Assembly (NCBI GenBank): GCA_963682025.1
Contig: OY821517.1
Span: 23,089,120 to 23,153,119 of the forward strand
Origin: Cordilura impudica
Taxonomy: Eukaryota; Arthropoda; Insecta; Diptera; Scathophagidae
DNA: 64,000 bases
Direction of reading: 5' to 3'
A program made the position numbers and the translations under genes. Below, in pieces: positions 11,173 to 21,358 of the stretch. The notes beneath the pieces are model-generated. The model saw only the letters and a program-made list of their open reading frames with translations. It searched no databases and was not told where the DNA came from. Position 1 is the first letter of the stretch, and each line of letters opens with the position of its first letter.

Positions 11173-12465
11173 TACAGGGTGGGCCAAGTTTGACTGACTG
11201 ATTTGAAATGCTTATAATTTTTGGATTTTAAAATTTTTTTATTTAATTTTTTTTGCAAATTAAAGTATTAATTATGAATTTTTTTTAAGCTAAGTATGAA
11301 AAATTACATCTTTTAGATGGCGTCCATTTTCCTGTTGGCAATTAATGGCTCTACTCAATACATTTTGCATTACGTTGCGCAACGTTTCTGACTGCAATTG
11401 AGCCATGTCTGTGCGAATATTCTGCTTTAGCTCCTGAATATTTTGTGGTTTGTTGACGTAAACTCGTTCCTTCAAGAAACCCCACAAAAAAAAATCTGGA
11501 GAACGAGGTGGCCACGCGAAATCTGCATTTTTTGAAATTATTCGGTCTTCGAAAAGTTCTCGCAGAATTGCCATTGTGGCTCTTGCGGTATGAGCTGTAG
11601 CTCCATCTTGCTGGAACCATATGTTACGATTATTGAAAACTATCGGACGTAAAAAATTTTCCAACTGGTCCGGTATACCGCCCCAGAGACGGTTTGTGGC
11701 TCATTAAGTTCATTTTCGAAGAAATATAGACCAATAACTTTATCAGCCATGTTTCCACACCAAACAGTGCATCTGACAGGGTGTAATTGTCGCTGATGCA
11801 ATGCTCTCGGATTCTCTGTACCCCAAATTCGGCAGTTCTGCTATTCACATATCCATTTAAATGAAAATGTGCTTCATCGCTCATAATCAGATTATTCAAA
11901 AAATTGGCATTTTCTGCCGTTAGCAAAACCAATCTATTGGCATATTGTAGCTGTTGTGGTGCATCCCTCGGCAATAATTCTTGGGCCAATTGAATTTTAT
12001 ATGGAAACATCTTCAGATCAACTTTTATAATACGTCGTAGCGATGTTCTGGAGATGTTCAATTGAGTAGCTCGTCGACGAGTAGACACAGTTGCATCCAT
12101 GTTAACACTTTCTCGTACAGCTTCTATAGCTTGTTCAGTGCGAACAGGACGAACAACATTTCTTTGTAGTTCATTACCCACTGAACCCAAATTCTCAAAA
12201 CGGGTCATTAAGCTTCTTATCATGTTTCCACTGGGAGCCTCTGCAGTATTAAAATGCTGACGGCATTTTCTTTGCGTTGTAACAATTGATCGTCCGGAAA
12301 CATAATAAAATTCAACAATTTTTACACGTTCTTCCACTGAGTACGATGACATTATAAAATTTTATAAAATTCTGTATTATCTGCAAAAAAAAAAATTAAA
12401 AACAATAAAAAATACAAACATTATAAGCATTTCAAATCAGTCCGTCCAAGTTGGCCCACCCTGTG
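11173..12465 (-). mobile_element. Tc1/mariner-type transposon with TIRs and TA target duplication
   Basis: The ends are inverted copies of CAGGGTGGGCCAA followed by GGACTGATTTGAAATGC-like sequence (about 45 bp, a few mismatches). TA flanks both sides (11171-11172, 12466-12467). The 1.29 kb length fits a single-gene element of the IS630/Tc1/mariner superfamily. It carries one broken transposase gene on the minus strand. Confidence 0.9.
11290..12352 (-). pseudogene. Frameshifted Tc1/mariner transposase
   Basis: The N-terminal part (from 12352) has a helix-turn-helix-like MSSYSVEERVKIVEFYY region and the first catalytic aspartate in MSDEAHFHLNGYVN. The C-terminal part, in another frame from about 11664, has WFQQDGATAHTA with the second aspartate. 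The third region reads PRSPDFFLWG where relatives have several more residues (SPDxxPxDFFLWG), so about 12 bp seem lost around the last acidic residue. Between the two pieces (about 11660-11790) the frame changes twice. The enzyme would be dead, although the TIRs could still be mobilised in trans. Confidence 0.88.
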
Positions 12466-12628
12466 TACGATGGAATATAAACAAAAACTTATTTATTTAT
12501 TTATTTACAAAATTTACAATCGTAATAAATTATGAAGGTAAATATAATTTTATACTCAGGTACTAACAGCAGTGGTTTTTGACCTAAATTTGTTGTAGAA
12601 GGACTTATATTATATCAAGTGGTATATA

Positions 12629-13746
12629 TTACAAAATTTTTTTTTCAATGTTAATGGTTTTTAATAGATCTTTTAAACAAACTCTATCAAATAGCGTGAG
12701 TTGAGCGCGGTTTATGGTACTGCAATTGAAAACTAGATGGTTTATATTTATGACTTCTGTATTGCATAAAGGACATTCTGCTGGTCTTGAATTGATGAAC
12801 AAATGACAATTTGTGAAGTAGGTGTGTCCCAGTCTTAATCTGATGTATTTTTGCAAATCTAGTTTTGTGGCTTGAGGGGGATAAATTGGTCTGGTTCTGT
12901 TCGGGTTGATGAGTTTGTAGTGATGCTGATAGTTGTTCCAGTCATCCCTATCAATTTTGTTTAGATGTGATGAAATAGTTTTTATGATGTCTTTTTTATT
13001 TATTGAAGGATACTGAATAATGGGGGCATGTGTTGCGTATTTTGCTGCTTCATCTGCAAGGGTATTTCCTATTATACCAATGTGGCTGGGGATCCACATA
13101 ATTTTGAATTTGGTGTGAAATTTTATTAGAATATCCCATATTTTCGAGATGGTAATGGTTTTGTTTTTTATGTTTTGAATTGCCGTTACTGTAGATTGTG
13201 AGTCAGAACATATCATGTACTTTCCACGGATATTTTTGTATTTATTTAATACGTAATAAATAGCCGTTGATTCTGCTGTAAAAATTGAGGATCTCTGATC
13301 TAGAATTGCTAGGTGGTCATATTTAAGTTGTTGTTAATTGCAGCAAATGAGGTGGAATTGTCAGTTTTTGATCCATCGGTATACAGAATTTTCCAATTAT
13401 TGTTTATGTATACAGATAAAATCTCCTTGAATAGTGATGTATAGGTGTTGTTTGGTGTACTTTCTTTTACGAAAGCCATTAAATCATTTATAAAACTGCT
13501 GTGTTTTAATTTCCAGCATGGTTCAGAGGGGAAATAGACTTTTTGCGGTTTGGTATTAATGTCCATATCAGTCGCGTATTTCATGGTTAGACATAAAGTT
13601 GATGGGAAGCGAAGAGGTAATTGTGAGGAAATATAGTGGATACGTTTTAACAGGTGTTGCTCTGATGGAAATATCACTTTGACAATTAAATTCGATGTGA
13701 GATAGTGAAATCTTTGTTGCAAAGTTGGTAAACCGGATTCTGCCAT
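12629..13746 (-). pseudogene. RNase H and C-terminal part of I-clade ORF2, one frameshift
   Basis: Reading 13746 to 13309 gives AESGLPTLQQRFHYLTSN and ILYTDGSKTDNST (first acidic residue of RNase H). A frameshift near 13320 leads into KYDHLAILDQRSSIFTAES (glutamate), then MICSDSQSTV (aspartate) and ADEAAKYATH. The C-terminal CPLCNTEVININHLVFNC is a CCHC-type cluster usual for I-clade ORF2. All RNase H acidic residues are present, so only the frameshift breaks this part. The upstream palm is more damaged. Confidence 0.85.
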
Positions 13747-13785
13747 AATATTTTTTGTTGGTGTAGTTCTTAAAGCACCAAGACT

Positions 13786-15201
13786 TGTAAGGAAGCTCCG
13801 GTTGATCCGGGTTTGAAGCTGAGATAGCTCAGCTGTCCCAAGGTCCTTTCACTATAATTTATATATTGGAAACACTTCACTTCACTTAATTTTCTTGTTC
13901 GTATATATTTATTTATACGCAAATTTTTATATATATATAATTTTATTTTCACAATGTAGGTTTTATGTTGTGGGCTGTGGTTGCTGCTGGTGCGGCGGGT
14001 ACGGGGGTTGCTGGTACCGTGGGTGCTGATGGTCTGCTGGCGTTGATGGGCTGCTGATGCTGACGGACTCAATGTGTCGAAGTTATTGCTGCTGCTGGAA
14101 CCTAGTTTTCCCTAGCCTACAGACCCTATACTCCTGACTGGGTTGGATGTAATCCAACACAATGATGGGTGAATGTAATTCGCCCCTACTCTTTGGCTGA
14201 ATGTAATTCAGCCCTACACTCTCAAACTCCTGCCTTATATCTGGGGACGGATGTAATCCCTCCACTAGCGAATATAATTCGCCACTACTCTGAGCTGGAT
14301 GTAATCCCGCTCCTACACTTGGTTATCCTGCCTTCTACGCTTGGGACGGATGTGTTCCCTCCCCACTAGCGAATGTAATTCGCTACTACTCTGAGCTGGA
14401 TGTAATCCCGCTCCTAAATAAAAATAAATCTTCTGGTTTCTTACCAATTTCCTTTGTGCCCACGATCGCCTGGGCGTCCTGCTGTGTTTCCTTATCGATG
14501 CGTACCCTTTGCCGGTTCTCGAAGTAATCATCCCTTTTGTTCATTGTGCGCCTTTTTATATTCTCGTACAACCATGTCGCTTTGTCGCGATCACAGACTC
14601 TCAATGGTTGTAAGAGAACTCTCAATGGTTTGATGAGAGAGCCCCACGCAACCGATGTGTGGTGTGCTCTTCGTTACTTGTTTCTCTGGTGTTTTATGGT
14701 TGGTGTGTGTGTGTGTGGTGTGGTTTGATGTTTGCTGGTTGATAGTTAATGTCTCTAGCTATGGGTGTGGTCTGGTGATTGATGTTAGTGGGATTTAGCT
14801 GTAACTCTGTGCGTTTGATGGTTTGATGGTTGATGGTTGGTGTGTTTAGCTGAATGTGTGGTTGGATGGCTGATTGTGTGTGTGTGACTGTGCGCGTGTG
14901 GTTTGATGGTTGATTATTGGTGTGTTTAGCTGAATGTGTGGTTTGATGGTTGGTTGTAGGTGGGTGTGACGGTGCGTGTTGTGTTCGTAGTGTTGAGTGA
15001 ATGTAATTCACCCCTCTGTCGTGGGTAAGTAATTTGGTTTGGTGTGAATGTAATTCACCGGTCCGTGGTGTGGGTCATGGCGAATGTAATTCACCGGTCC
15101 GTTGTATAGTTGATGATGGATTTAATTCACCGGTCTGTCTCTTCTTCTCTGGACCTTCAATGTGTGGCCAATTTCAGTCCGTACGAAATTGGGTCCTCAC
15201 A
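13786..15201 (-). mobile_element. Solo LTR, 1416 bp, with 4 bp target duplication
   Basis: On the minus strand it starts TGTGAGGACC and ends GCTTCCTTACA (TGT...ACA), flanked by AGTC on both sides (plus-strand GACT at 13782-13785 and 15202-15205). Removing it and one AGTC restores the I-clade frame to SISLGALRTTP, so the ends are exact. A 4 bp duplication is common for Ty3/gypsy-type LTR elements. There is no internal domain, so it is a solo LTR left by LTR-LTR recombination. It holds a palindrome series (14142-15131), a GGTTGATGGTTGGTGTG minisatellite (about 14810-14960) and no credible gene. It is unusually long and GC-richer than its surroundings. Confidence 0.88.
14142..15131. repeat. Series of about 13 short palindromes with a GTA centre inside the LTR
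   Basis: Two clusters (14142-14413 and 14997-15131) of 15-21 bp palindromes built as stem-GTA-stem. Examples are GTTGGAT-GTA-ATCCAAC (14142), GGCTGAAT-GTA-ATTCAGCC (14195), GCGAAT-ATA-ATTCGC (14268), TAGCGAAT-GTA-ATTCGCTA (14367) and GTGAAT-GTA-ATTCAC (14997, 15044). The stem sequence differs between units but both arms change together. Less perfect units are at 14168, 14242, 14292, 14343, 14393, 15079 and 15115. Spacing in the first cluster is about 20-50 bp. Confidence 0.85.
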
Positions 15202-15880
15202 GACTAATACTAATTGACAAGTTATACACTGGGTGAAGTTTTTTTAATTGAGTTTTTGAGGCTTTACCATACATAACTAGTCCATAGTCCAGTTTTGATA
15301 AAAATAAGACTACGGACAATGTTTACACTAATTGTTGGAGGAGAGTTGTTCTTTTTGGTGGCTAAACTTTGATTAGGTTTAGTCGTTGTTGGAGAGATAT
15401 TTTCAAATTGTTGATGTGGGAAGACCATGTAAAGTTTTTATTGAATATAACGCCAAGTATTCTTATTGAATCTACTATGTCGATTTGATTACCTTCAATT
15501 AAGATGTTTTTAGTATCGACTTCTCCTTGGAAGTTAATATTTTTTAGTTGTTTAGAGATGATGTATAAAAGTATAAAGTATTTATTGTTGGAAATGATTT
15601 TGTTTAGTTTATCGGTAGCGATCTGGAATAAAACGACTGAAAGGGGTGAACCTTGTGGGATGGCATTGTAAAGAGGTTTTATATATGAGTGAACGTTGTT
15701 GACTTCGATCCTTAATTTTCGATTTTGTGGATTGTATTTCAAATAAAGTTATATCTATTTCTAAAGATTTTGCAGAATTATTCAGGGCATAGTTGGTGGT
15801 GTATTTAACAACTTTTTGTTTAGTTTGAAAGATTCGTTGTAGTTGTCGTCGCTGGCCATCTTTAACGACAATCCCTGAAA

Positions 15881-16389
15881 ATTTTTGTTACAGTTTGACC
15901 GTCATTGCAAAAATAAAAGTTCTCTCAAGCAATAAATCCACTTGCAATTTGTAATATTTTCCATTATAACAATTATACTTATTTTCTTAACAAAATGTCA
16001 CAATTTTTACGAGAAACCAACCACTTTTACAACCACCGAACAAATCACAACAATTATGCAAATTATTGGCTAAACTGAACGTTACATTTCGGCTGGAATG
16101 TCATTCATAACCGATCAAGATGAACAAATTGATTTGCCATTAGTTACAATAAGTGCCTATGTCGGAGTAAATATAATTTTTGATATCCTCCACACCTCAG
16201 TGGCAGAGGGTATAAATCAGAGTTCAGAAACAAACACACACTGAATAAGAAACTCGTACATACATATATGTATGTAAACAAACATAGCTCAGACAAACAC
16301 ATATTATTATTTTCATATCAATTATGTGTGTTTATAAGTTTTGTACGGTGCCGAACACAATCTTGACTGTGTTTCGTCTTAATATTTCG
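15881..16389. other. AT-rich flank with remnants of dispersed fly repeats
   Basis: Nothing gene-like. Around 16190-16225 it has the CTCCACACC...GGCAGAGGGTATAAA text typical of a common fly repeat, and from about 16310 a text (TTATGTGTGTTT...GCCGAACACAAT) also present at about 35.46 kb. Confidence 0.5.
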
Positions 16390-17003
16390 TTCTAGCCGAC
16401 CTGAATGAGGGTTTCGTTTTAATATTTCGTTATCTACACGAACATTTTTCTATCACGTATTTTTTGTTTCGAACACACATAAACCACACAGATTCAAGTG
16501 TAGCTTTATTTTAAGTTCGTTTTCTTGCACGTGTACTGCTAAAAAAAAACAGAACACGTTCTTCGACGCATACATCTAAAAATTAAAACATTATCCACCC
16601 GCGATTGGAAAAATCTGAAACACCCTTATAATAACGACAATTGTTTCAACCAAATTTATTAAAGAAATCTAAAATAATTCATTAGCAGTTATAAAAAAAT
16701 AAAAATTAAAAGATAATAAAAATAAAAAAAATAAAAATAAAAAGATAGTATAAAATAGAAATGACTTAATTTCGTTCTTTTTTTCCGATCGCGAGTGGAT
16801 AACGTTTTTATTTTTAGATATACGCGTTGAAGAACATGTTCTGTTTTTTTTTAGCAGTACACGTGCAAGAAAACGAACTTAAAATAAAGCTACACTCGAA
16901 TCTGTGTGGTTTATGTGTGTTCGAAACAAAAAATACGTGATAGAAAAGTGTTCGTGTAGATAACGAAATATTAAAACGAAACCCTCATTCAGGTCGGCTA
17001 GAA
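16390..17003. mobile_element. Foldback-like element with about 220 bp inverted arms
   Basis: Arm 1 (16390-16613) begins TTCTAGCCGACCTGAATGAG. Arm 2 (16781-17003) is its inverted copy, ending CTCATTCAGGTCGGCTAGAA. The loop is about 167 bp and AT-rich. The arms include GCACGTGTACTGCTAAAAAA and TTATGTGTGTTCGAAACAAA texts. The start contains a duplicated GTTTCGTTTTAATATTTCGTT-like segment. No ORF is convincing. A direct copy of the outer end (CCTCATTCAGGTCGGCTAGA) recurs at 17158, so the arm sequence belongs to a wider family. Confidence 0.7.
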
Positions 17004-17703
17004 ATAACCGTTTTGGCCCCTTGAAAATAATTCTTATGGGAAAAATATGTTTTTTTTTTATTTTATCCTTTGTAACTTTTTTTCTGAGAAACAATTGAAT
17101 ATGGGCGGTATGCCATTAGATTCTACTCCCATGGGGCTTTCACCTGATATATGACAACCCTCATTCAGGTCGGCTAGAAATAACCGTTTTGTCTACTTTA
17201 ACATTATATGCTGTTATATGCGAATATACATTATTTTTTATATGAAATTAAAAAATAATAAAACAAATTTGTATTTGTCAGATACATGTTGTCTAAATTT
17301 AATTATTAAAATATTTAAATAATTATTTTTTACCTGAATAAATAATTTCGTTCGCTGAAGTCAAGTACTTAACAGAAAATGTTAGTATTAACATTCTCTG
17401 TTAAAATTCTTAACATATATGTATTTATTTCGATATTTAACTTCACACCCTTGTTTATTTGTGCGTTGTCTTTAAAGCTTCAAATACACGACACTCACAC
17501 ATATGCACTGTTTGATGGGTTTATTTGAGCGTCGCCAGCCGCCTTTAAATAAAATTTTAAAATTTCCTTTTTTATAATAATAATTTGTAGCCAAGAATCA
17601 TTCGATTTTTTTTTAATTATTGTATGACTTTAAGGTCTCAAAACAGGCATATAGGGATCAAACTTTGGGTATTATTGGTTCATTGGTGTTCTATGAGTAC
17701 TTA
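17004..17703. other. AT-rich spacer with an extra copy of the foldback end
   Basis: It contains the second CCTCATTCAGGTCGGCTAG...AACCGTTTTG copy at 17158-17190 and otherwise unrecognised AT-rich DNA. Confidence 0.45.
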
Positions 17704-18167
17704 AGGTGCTATTACACGATGTGTTTTTTACATATGTACTGTCAAATTTTCCCACAACAAAAGTTGTACACATCATGTGACACATATGAAACATTGTTTA
17801 TGTACAATACATGAGGAAAGTCACATGTACATATTTCAATTAGAACAAGTTCTATTTTGGCATGACAAACGTACGAAAATACAATAAATTATAAAGATTA
17901 ATATTGAAAGAAATATAAATTGTTTAATATTAATGAACAATTAAAAAATATATAACTTTATTTTTAACAATAAATTTTTGTAAATTCACAAATTAAATCA
18001 GCTGTTGTTTACATTTAGAGGTTATGTCATACGAAAATACATATGCACGTGTGATAGCGAAAATTATGAATCGTATGTAAAAGACAATTTTGACAGACAT
18101 GCGGAATTTCATATGGATAAAAAAAGTAACAGTACATATGTAAAAAACACATCGTGTAATAGCACCT
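17704..18167. mobile_element. MITE, 464 bp, TTA target duplication
   Basis: Inverted ends AGGTGCTATTACACGATGTG continue to about 40 bp (through TTACATATGTACTGT). TTA flanks both sides (17701-17703, 18168-18170). A 3 bp TWA duplication suggests a PIF/Harbinger-mobilised MITE. The interior is AT-rich; the small ORFs in it run across the TIRs and are not genes. Confidence 0.8.
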
Positions 18168-18339
18168 TTACTCTAGTAAAAGAAAAATAATGAAATTTTT
18201 CAAATTGTAATTAATTATTTTTAAGGAAAACAATTTATAATAAACACAATTTATAACAGAAATTGGCCAACAAGAAAACCAATTAACTTAAATTTTAATT
18301 GGTATTCGGATTTAATGTTTCAGTATCGGCAACAGTTTC

Positions 18340-18700
18340 AAAGTGGTAGCCGTGCCAAATATTGGGTGGAGGGTATCAAAAATTCGACACAGCCGAATTT
18401 AACACTCTTATGCCTGGTTTTCACTATGTCATACAAACTGACAACAAACAATTGTCCCAACTGACATCTCGTAATTTTCTATTCATTACATTTGCATTAC
18501 ATCTGATAAACGAACAAAAATCTGGCCCTCAAACACAAACAAATTGCCAACACGTTGGCAATTTCATGTCAAATGTTGGCAGGGGTTGTAAATGACAAGA
18601 CATTAAACCCCGTTTCATACAACTAACAATAATTTACAACAATTGCCATTGAAAATGACATAATGAAAACCAGGCATTACTTGTTTATAAATATGTTTGT
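18340..18700. repeat. Common fly repeat end, interrupted by a MITE
   Basis: AATATTGGGTGGAGGGTAT, then CGACACAGCCGAATTTAACACTCTTA, is the familiar end of a dispersed higher-fly repeat. It is cut by the MITE at 18411 and resumes as CTTGTTTATAA after it. Confidence 0.6.
18411..18676 (-). mobile_element. MITE family with TGCCTGGTTTTC ends, copy A
   Basis: 266 bp with inverted TGCCTGGTTTTCA(C/T)TATGTCAT ends and TTA on both sides (18408-18410, 18677-18679). It is inverted relative to copy B at 36999-37272 and shares most of the interior (ACAAGACATTAAA, TTGCCAA... texts). The TWA duplication and short size fit a PIF/Harbinger-type MITE. Confidence 0.85.
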
Positions 18701-19358
18701 TTTTCAGTTTTACAAATATTGCTTGAAAAAATTGAGTGGTGAAATAGCATCCGCTAGAGTAAATAAATGTAAAAAGTTATTTATGTTAATTTGGAGTTGT
18801 TTGTGCAATGAAGAAATCGTTTGTTAATTTTTTAGCTTATTTGAAACTTTTTAGAAATGCATACTTCATAATTAAAAACTCAAACAAATTGAGAAATATG
18901 TGACGGTGATCTGTTTTGCTCTGCACGGTAGCAAAAGAATTTCTGTTACAAGCAGAATAAGAAAGAAGAAAAAAAAAATAATAACCTTGATCTTGAAATT
19001 ATTTTCAAGTTCAAGTATGTACATATAAACAACACCTTATATGGTAATATGTTGATGGCATTTTTTTTTTGGCAAACTGATTTATGGCGTTTTTTTTTCT
19101 CTTCATTGTGTTGTATGAAATCATGAACACATTCATATGCAATCATGCTGGTCAAACCACGTATTTTCTTGTATTGATCTCACTTGCTCTCATAGTCATA
19201 TATGAGTGGGAGTGTTATAAATACTAGAGAATATTATGAATGCATATGAATGTTCTCAATGAATTGGTGGTGATTTTGTTTTTTTAATAAACAGGTTTTT
19301 ATCTGGACATGAATGAATGAAGATGAGAAGGTTTAATGTAGTAAAGTTAAATTTAAAT
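18701..19358. other. AT-rich region, nothing recognised
   Basis: No credible gene or repeat. Small open frames here are in low-complexity sequence. Confidence 0.4.
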
Positions 19359-19895
19359 CAAGGAGTTGAAGTTTTGTTTTTGAAAAGAAAGGTTGAAGGA
19401 AAACCTGAAAACTTAAAATTAAAATGTAGTTTTAATTTAATTTTAAAGAAATAAGAAAAGACATAAAAAAAAAGATTTAAATTTAAAATAAAGTAACGTG
19501 AAATTAAAATTAAATTAAAGTAAAATTACGATAAGTAAAGTTTAAGTGGAAAATAAAAGTAAAGTTAAAAATAAGGAGTTGAAGTTTTGTTTTGGAAGAA
19601 AAAGGTTGAGGAAAAACCTCTTAAAAAAAATAAAATGTAGAGTTTAAGAAAGTTAAATAATTTTAATTTAGAATTAAAGAAATAAGAAAAGACATAAAAT
19701 AAAGTAAAGTTAAGAGAGTTAAGTGAAATTTAAAATTAGTGAAAAGTTAAATAAAAACAAATAAAATAATTAAAGATTAAAATTAAAAATTAATGTTTTT
19801 AAAGTTTAAAGAAATATAAAATTAAATTTAAGAACAGAAAAGGAGTTGAATTTTGTTTGTTGAAACGTAAAGGTTGAGGAAAAACCTCTATTACA
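19359..19895 (+). repeat. Loose tandem repeat, three units
   Basis: AAGGAGTTGAA(G)TTTTGTTT followed shortly by AAAGGTTGA(A/G)G(G/A)AAAACCT recurs at about 19359, 19572 and 19839, with AT-rich filler containing AATAAGAAAAGACATAAA. Units are 213-267 bp and diverged. It is non-coding, possibly part of a long untranslated or intronic region. Confidence 0.6.
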
Positions 19896-20446
19896 TTAAA
19901 TAATAATTTTAAGAAATTTTTAAGCAAAAATTAGTGTAGTAAAATAAAGTAATGTAAAGTTAAAATTAAAGATAAGACATAGTGTAATCAAATAAAGTTA
20001 ATTCTGAGAAAAGTATTAATGTTCTAAGACTTAAGAAATTTAAAATTTAAAACTTAAAAGATTAAACAAATTGATTATAGTTTGAATTGTGAGATCAAGC
20101 GGCGGTGATCGTTTATTGGAAATTTTGACCAAAGCTAACTGTTTTTTATAGAACTAAAAAGAAAGTTTAATTAAATACTAAAGTTATTGTGCAATATTAA
20201 AACAAATAGTATTTAAAACAAAAAAAAAACTAAAATATTTTTACTGTGAAAAAGATTACAAAATAGTCGGTGGCGTCTTAAATTACAAAAGAAATTGTGG
20301 AAGAACCTTTTTTAAAGAAACTAAAAATCAAATTATATTTAAGAACTTAAATACTGTCAAGAAAAGAAAAGAAGGTTTAAAAAAATAAATAGTTGAAAAA
20401 TAATATAAAATTAAAAAACAACACAAGTTGATTAAACAAATTTTGT

Positions 20447-20565
20447 ATGGAAATCAGCAACAATATCGTTATTAATGCAGCTATGGCCGATTTTTTTAAT
20501 GGCATATTGAGAGACACAACCACGGCGTCTGGCGGCAGCAGCTTCATCGGTACAACCACAAGGCG
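20447..20565 (+). CDS. Possible first coding exon of an unidentified host gene
   Basis: A GC-richer island in AT-rich DNA. It opens with ATG and reads MEISNNIVINAAMADFFNGI, then LRDTTTASGGSSFIGTTTRR. It ends at a donor-like CG|GTAAAT (20565/20566). Composition, codon quality and the donor argue for a real exon. The following DNA would then be an intron that took in the Jockey element in antisense. I do not recognise the protein, and no downstream partner exon was found before 26 kb. It could also be a relic or chance island. Confidence 0.4.
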
Positions 20566-20639
20566 GTAAATTTTTTTAAAATACAAATAATTTTCCAAAT
20601 TAAAATTTTTTTTTCACATATATAAAAATTTTCTTTGTT

Positions 20640-21055
20640 TAAAATTTTCCTTATTAAATTTAAGAATGTTACTAGATTAATAAAATTTTGCTATATATAA
20701 AATTTGGTTAAAATATAAAATTTTTACTAACTATAAAATTTTCGATTATAAAAATTTTCTTTTATTGTAAAATTAAACTAAAATAAAATATTTCGAAATG
20801 TGAATTTTTCTAAATGTAAAATTGTCTAATTATAAAGTTTAAACAAAAATTTTTCTAATGCTAAAATTAACCTAAAATTAAATAGTGCTAAAAGTCAACT
20901 TTTGTTAAAACTAAAAATTTCATAAATTAAAATAATTTTCCTAAATATGGATAAAATTAAGCTAAATTTAAAATTCTCCTAAAATTAAAATTATGCTATA
21001 CTTTAAAATTTTTCTAAAATTAACCTTTTCTTAAAATTAAAATTTCCCTAAAATT
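20640..21055. repeat. Degenerate AT-rich low-complexity tract
   Basis: Loose repetition of texts such as CCTAAAATTAAA and TAAAATTTTTCTA. The same tract continues on the other side of the Jockey element (25372-25800), showing that it is the pre-insertion target. Its last 16 bp (21040-21055) are the target duplication. Confidence 0.65.
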
Positions 21056-21279
21056 TTTTTTTTTTCAATTATATATTCTTCCTTTATTTACATATTTTAA
21101 CAAATTTGAAATTTACATATGAGATCTTATCTTTACATAAAGATATTGCAACAAATAATATATAGGATCTAAAGACATTAAATAGTTTTTATTTTATTTT
21201 TTAATGATTTTTAAAGGAAAATGGGAGGGAAAAAACCTTTATATGATTTAATAAATTCAAATACTATCTGAAAATATTT

Positions 21280-21328
21280 ATATGCTTATAGAAGGTTTAT
21301 TAGAAATAATAGACCTCTATAAGCATAT
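21280..21328 (-). other. Inverted repeat in the Jockey-clade 3' UTR
   Basis: ATATGCTTATAG and CTATAAGCATAT pair over 12 bp, extending through GG/CC, around a loop of about 20 nt, 30 nt after the ORF2 stop. The relic at about 2390-2440 keeps both 12 bp arms. It is a candidate RNA hairpin recognised by the element's own RT, as in some LINEs with stem-loop 3' ends. Confidence 0.7.
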
Positions 21329-21358
21329 AATTTTCAATTTGGTGATTTCTTTTTAATT

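Larger units (their letters stand above)
12489..15880 (-). mobile_element. Decayed I-clade LINE (RT palm and RNase H), split by a solo LTR
   Basis: From right to left on the minus strand: a palm remnant (15362-15742) with IPQGSPLSVVLFQIATDKL but the YADD stretch deleted; a thumb-like piece (LDYGLVMYGKAS-like, about 15206-15320); then, after the LTR, GALRTTPTKNIMAESGLP and the RNase H region. It ends in a (TAAA)n-type tail (about 12489-12506). An RNase H domain downstream of RT, and such tails, are I-clade traits. No endonuclease or gag remains. Confidence 0.82.

Noticed and set aside
14169..15011. Several frames of 60-105 codons in the LTR, one Thr/His/Asn-rich
   Set aside because: They track the palindrome series and minisatellite, and LTRs of this kind carry no genes.
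17620..18190. Two 61-64 codon frames
   Set aside because: Both run through the TIRs of the 17704-18167 MITE.
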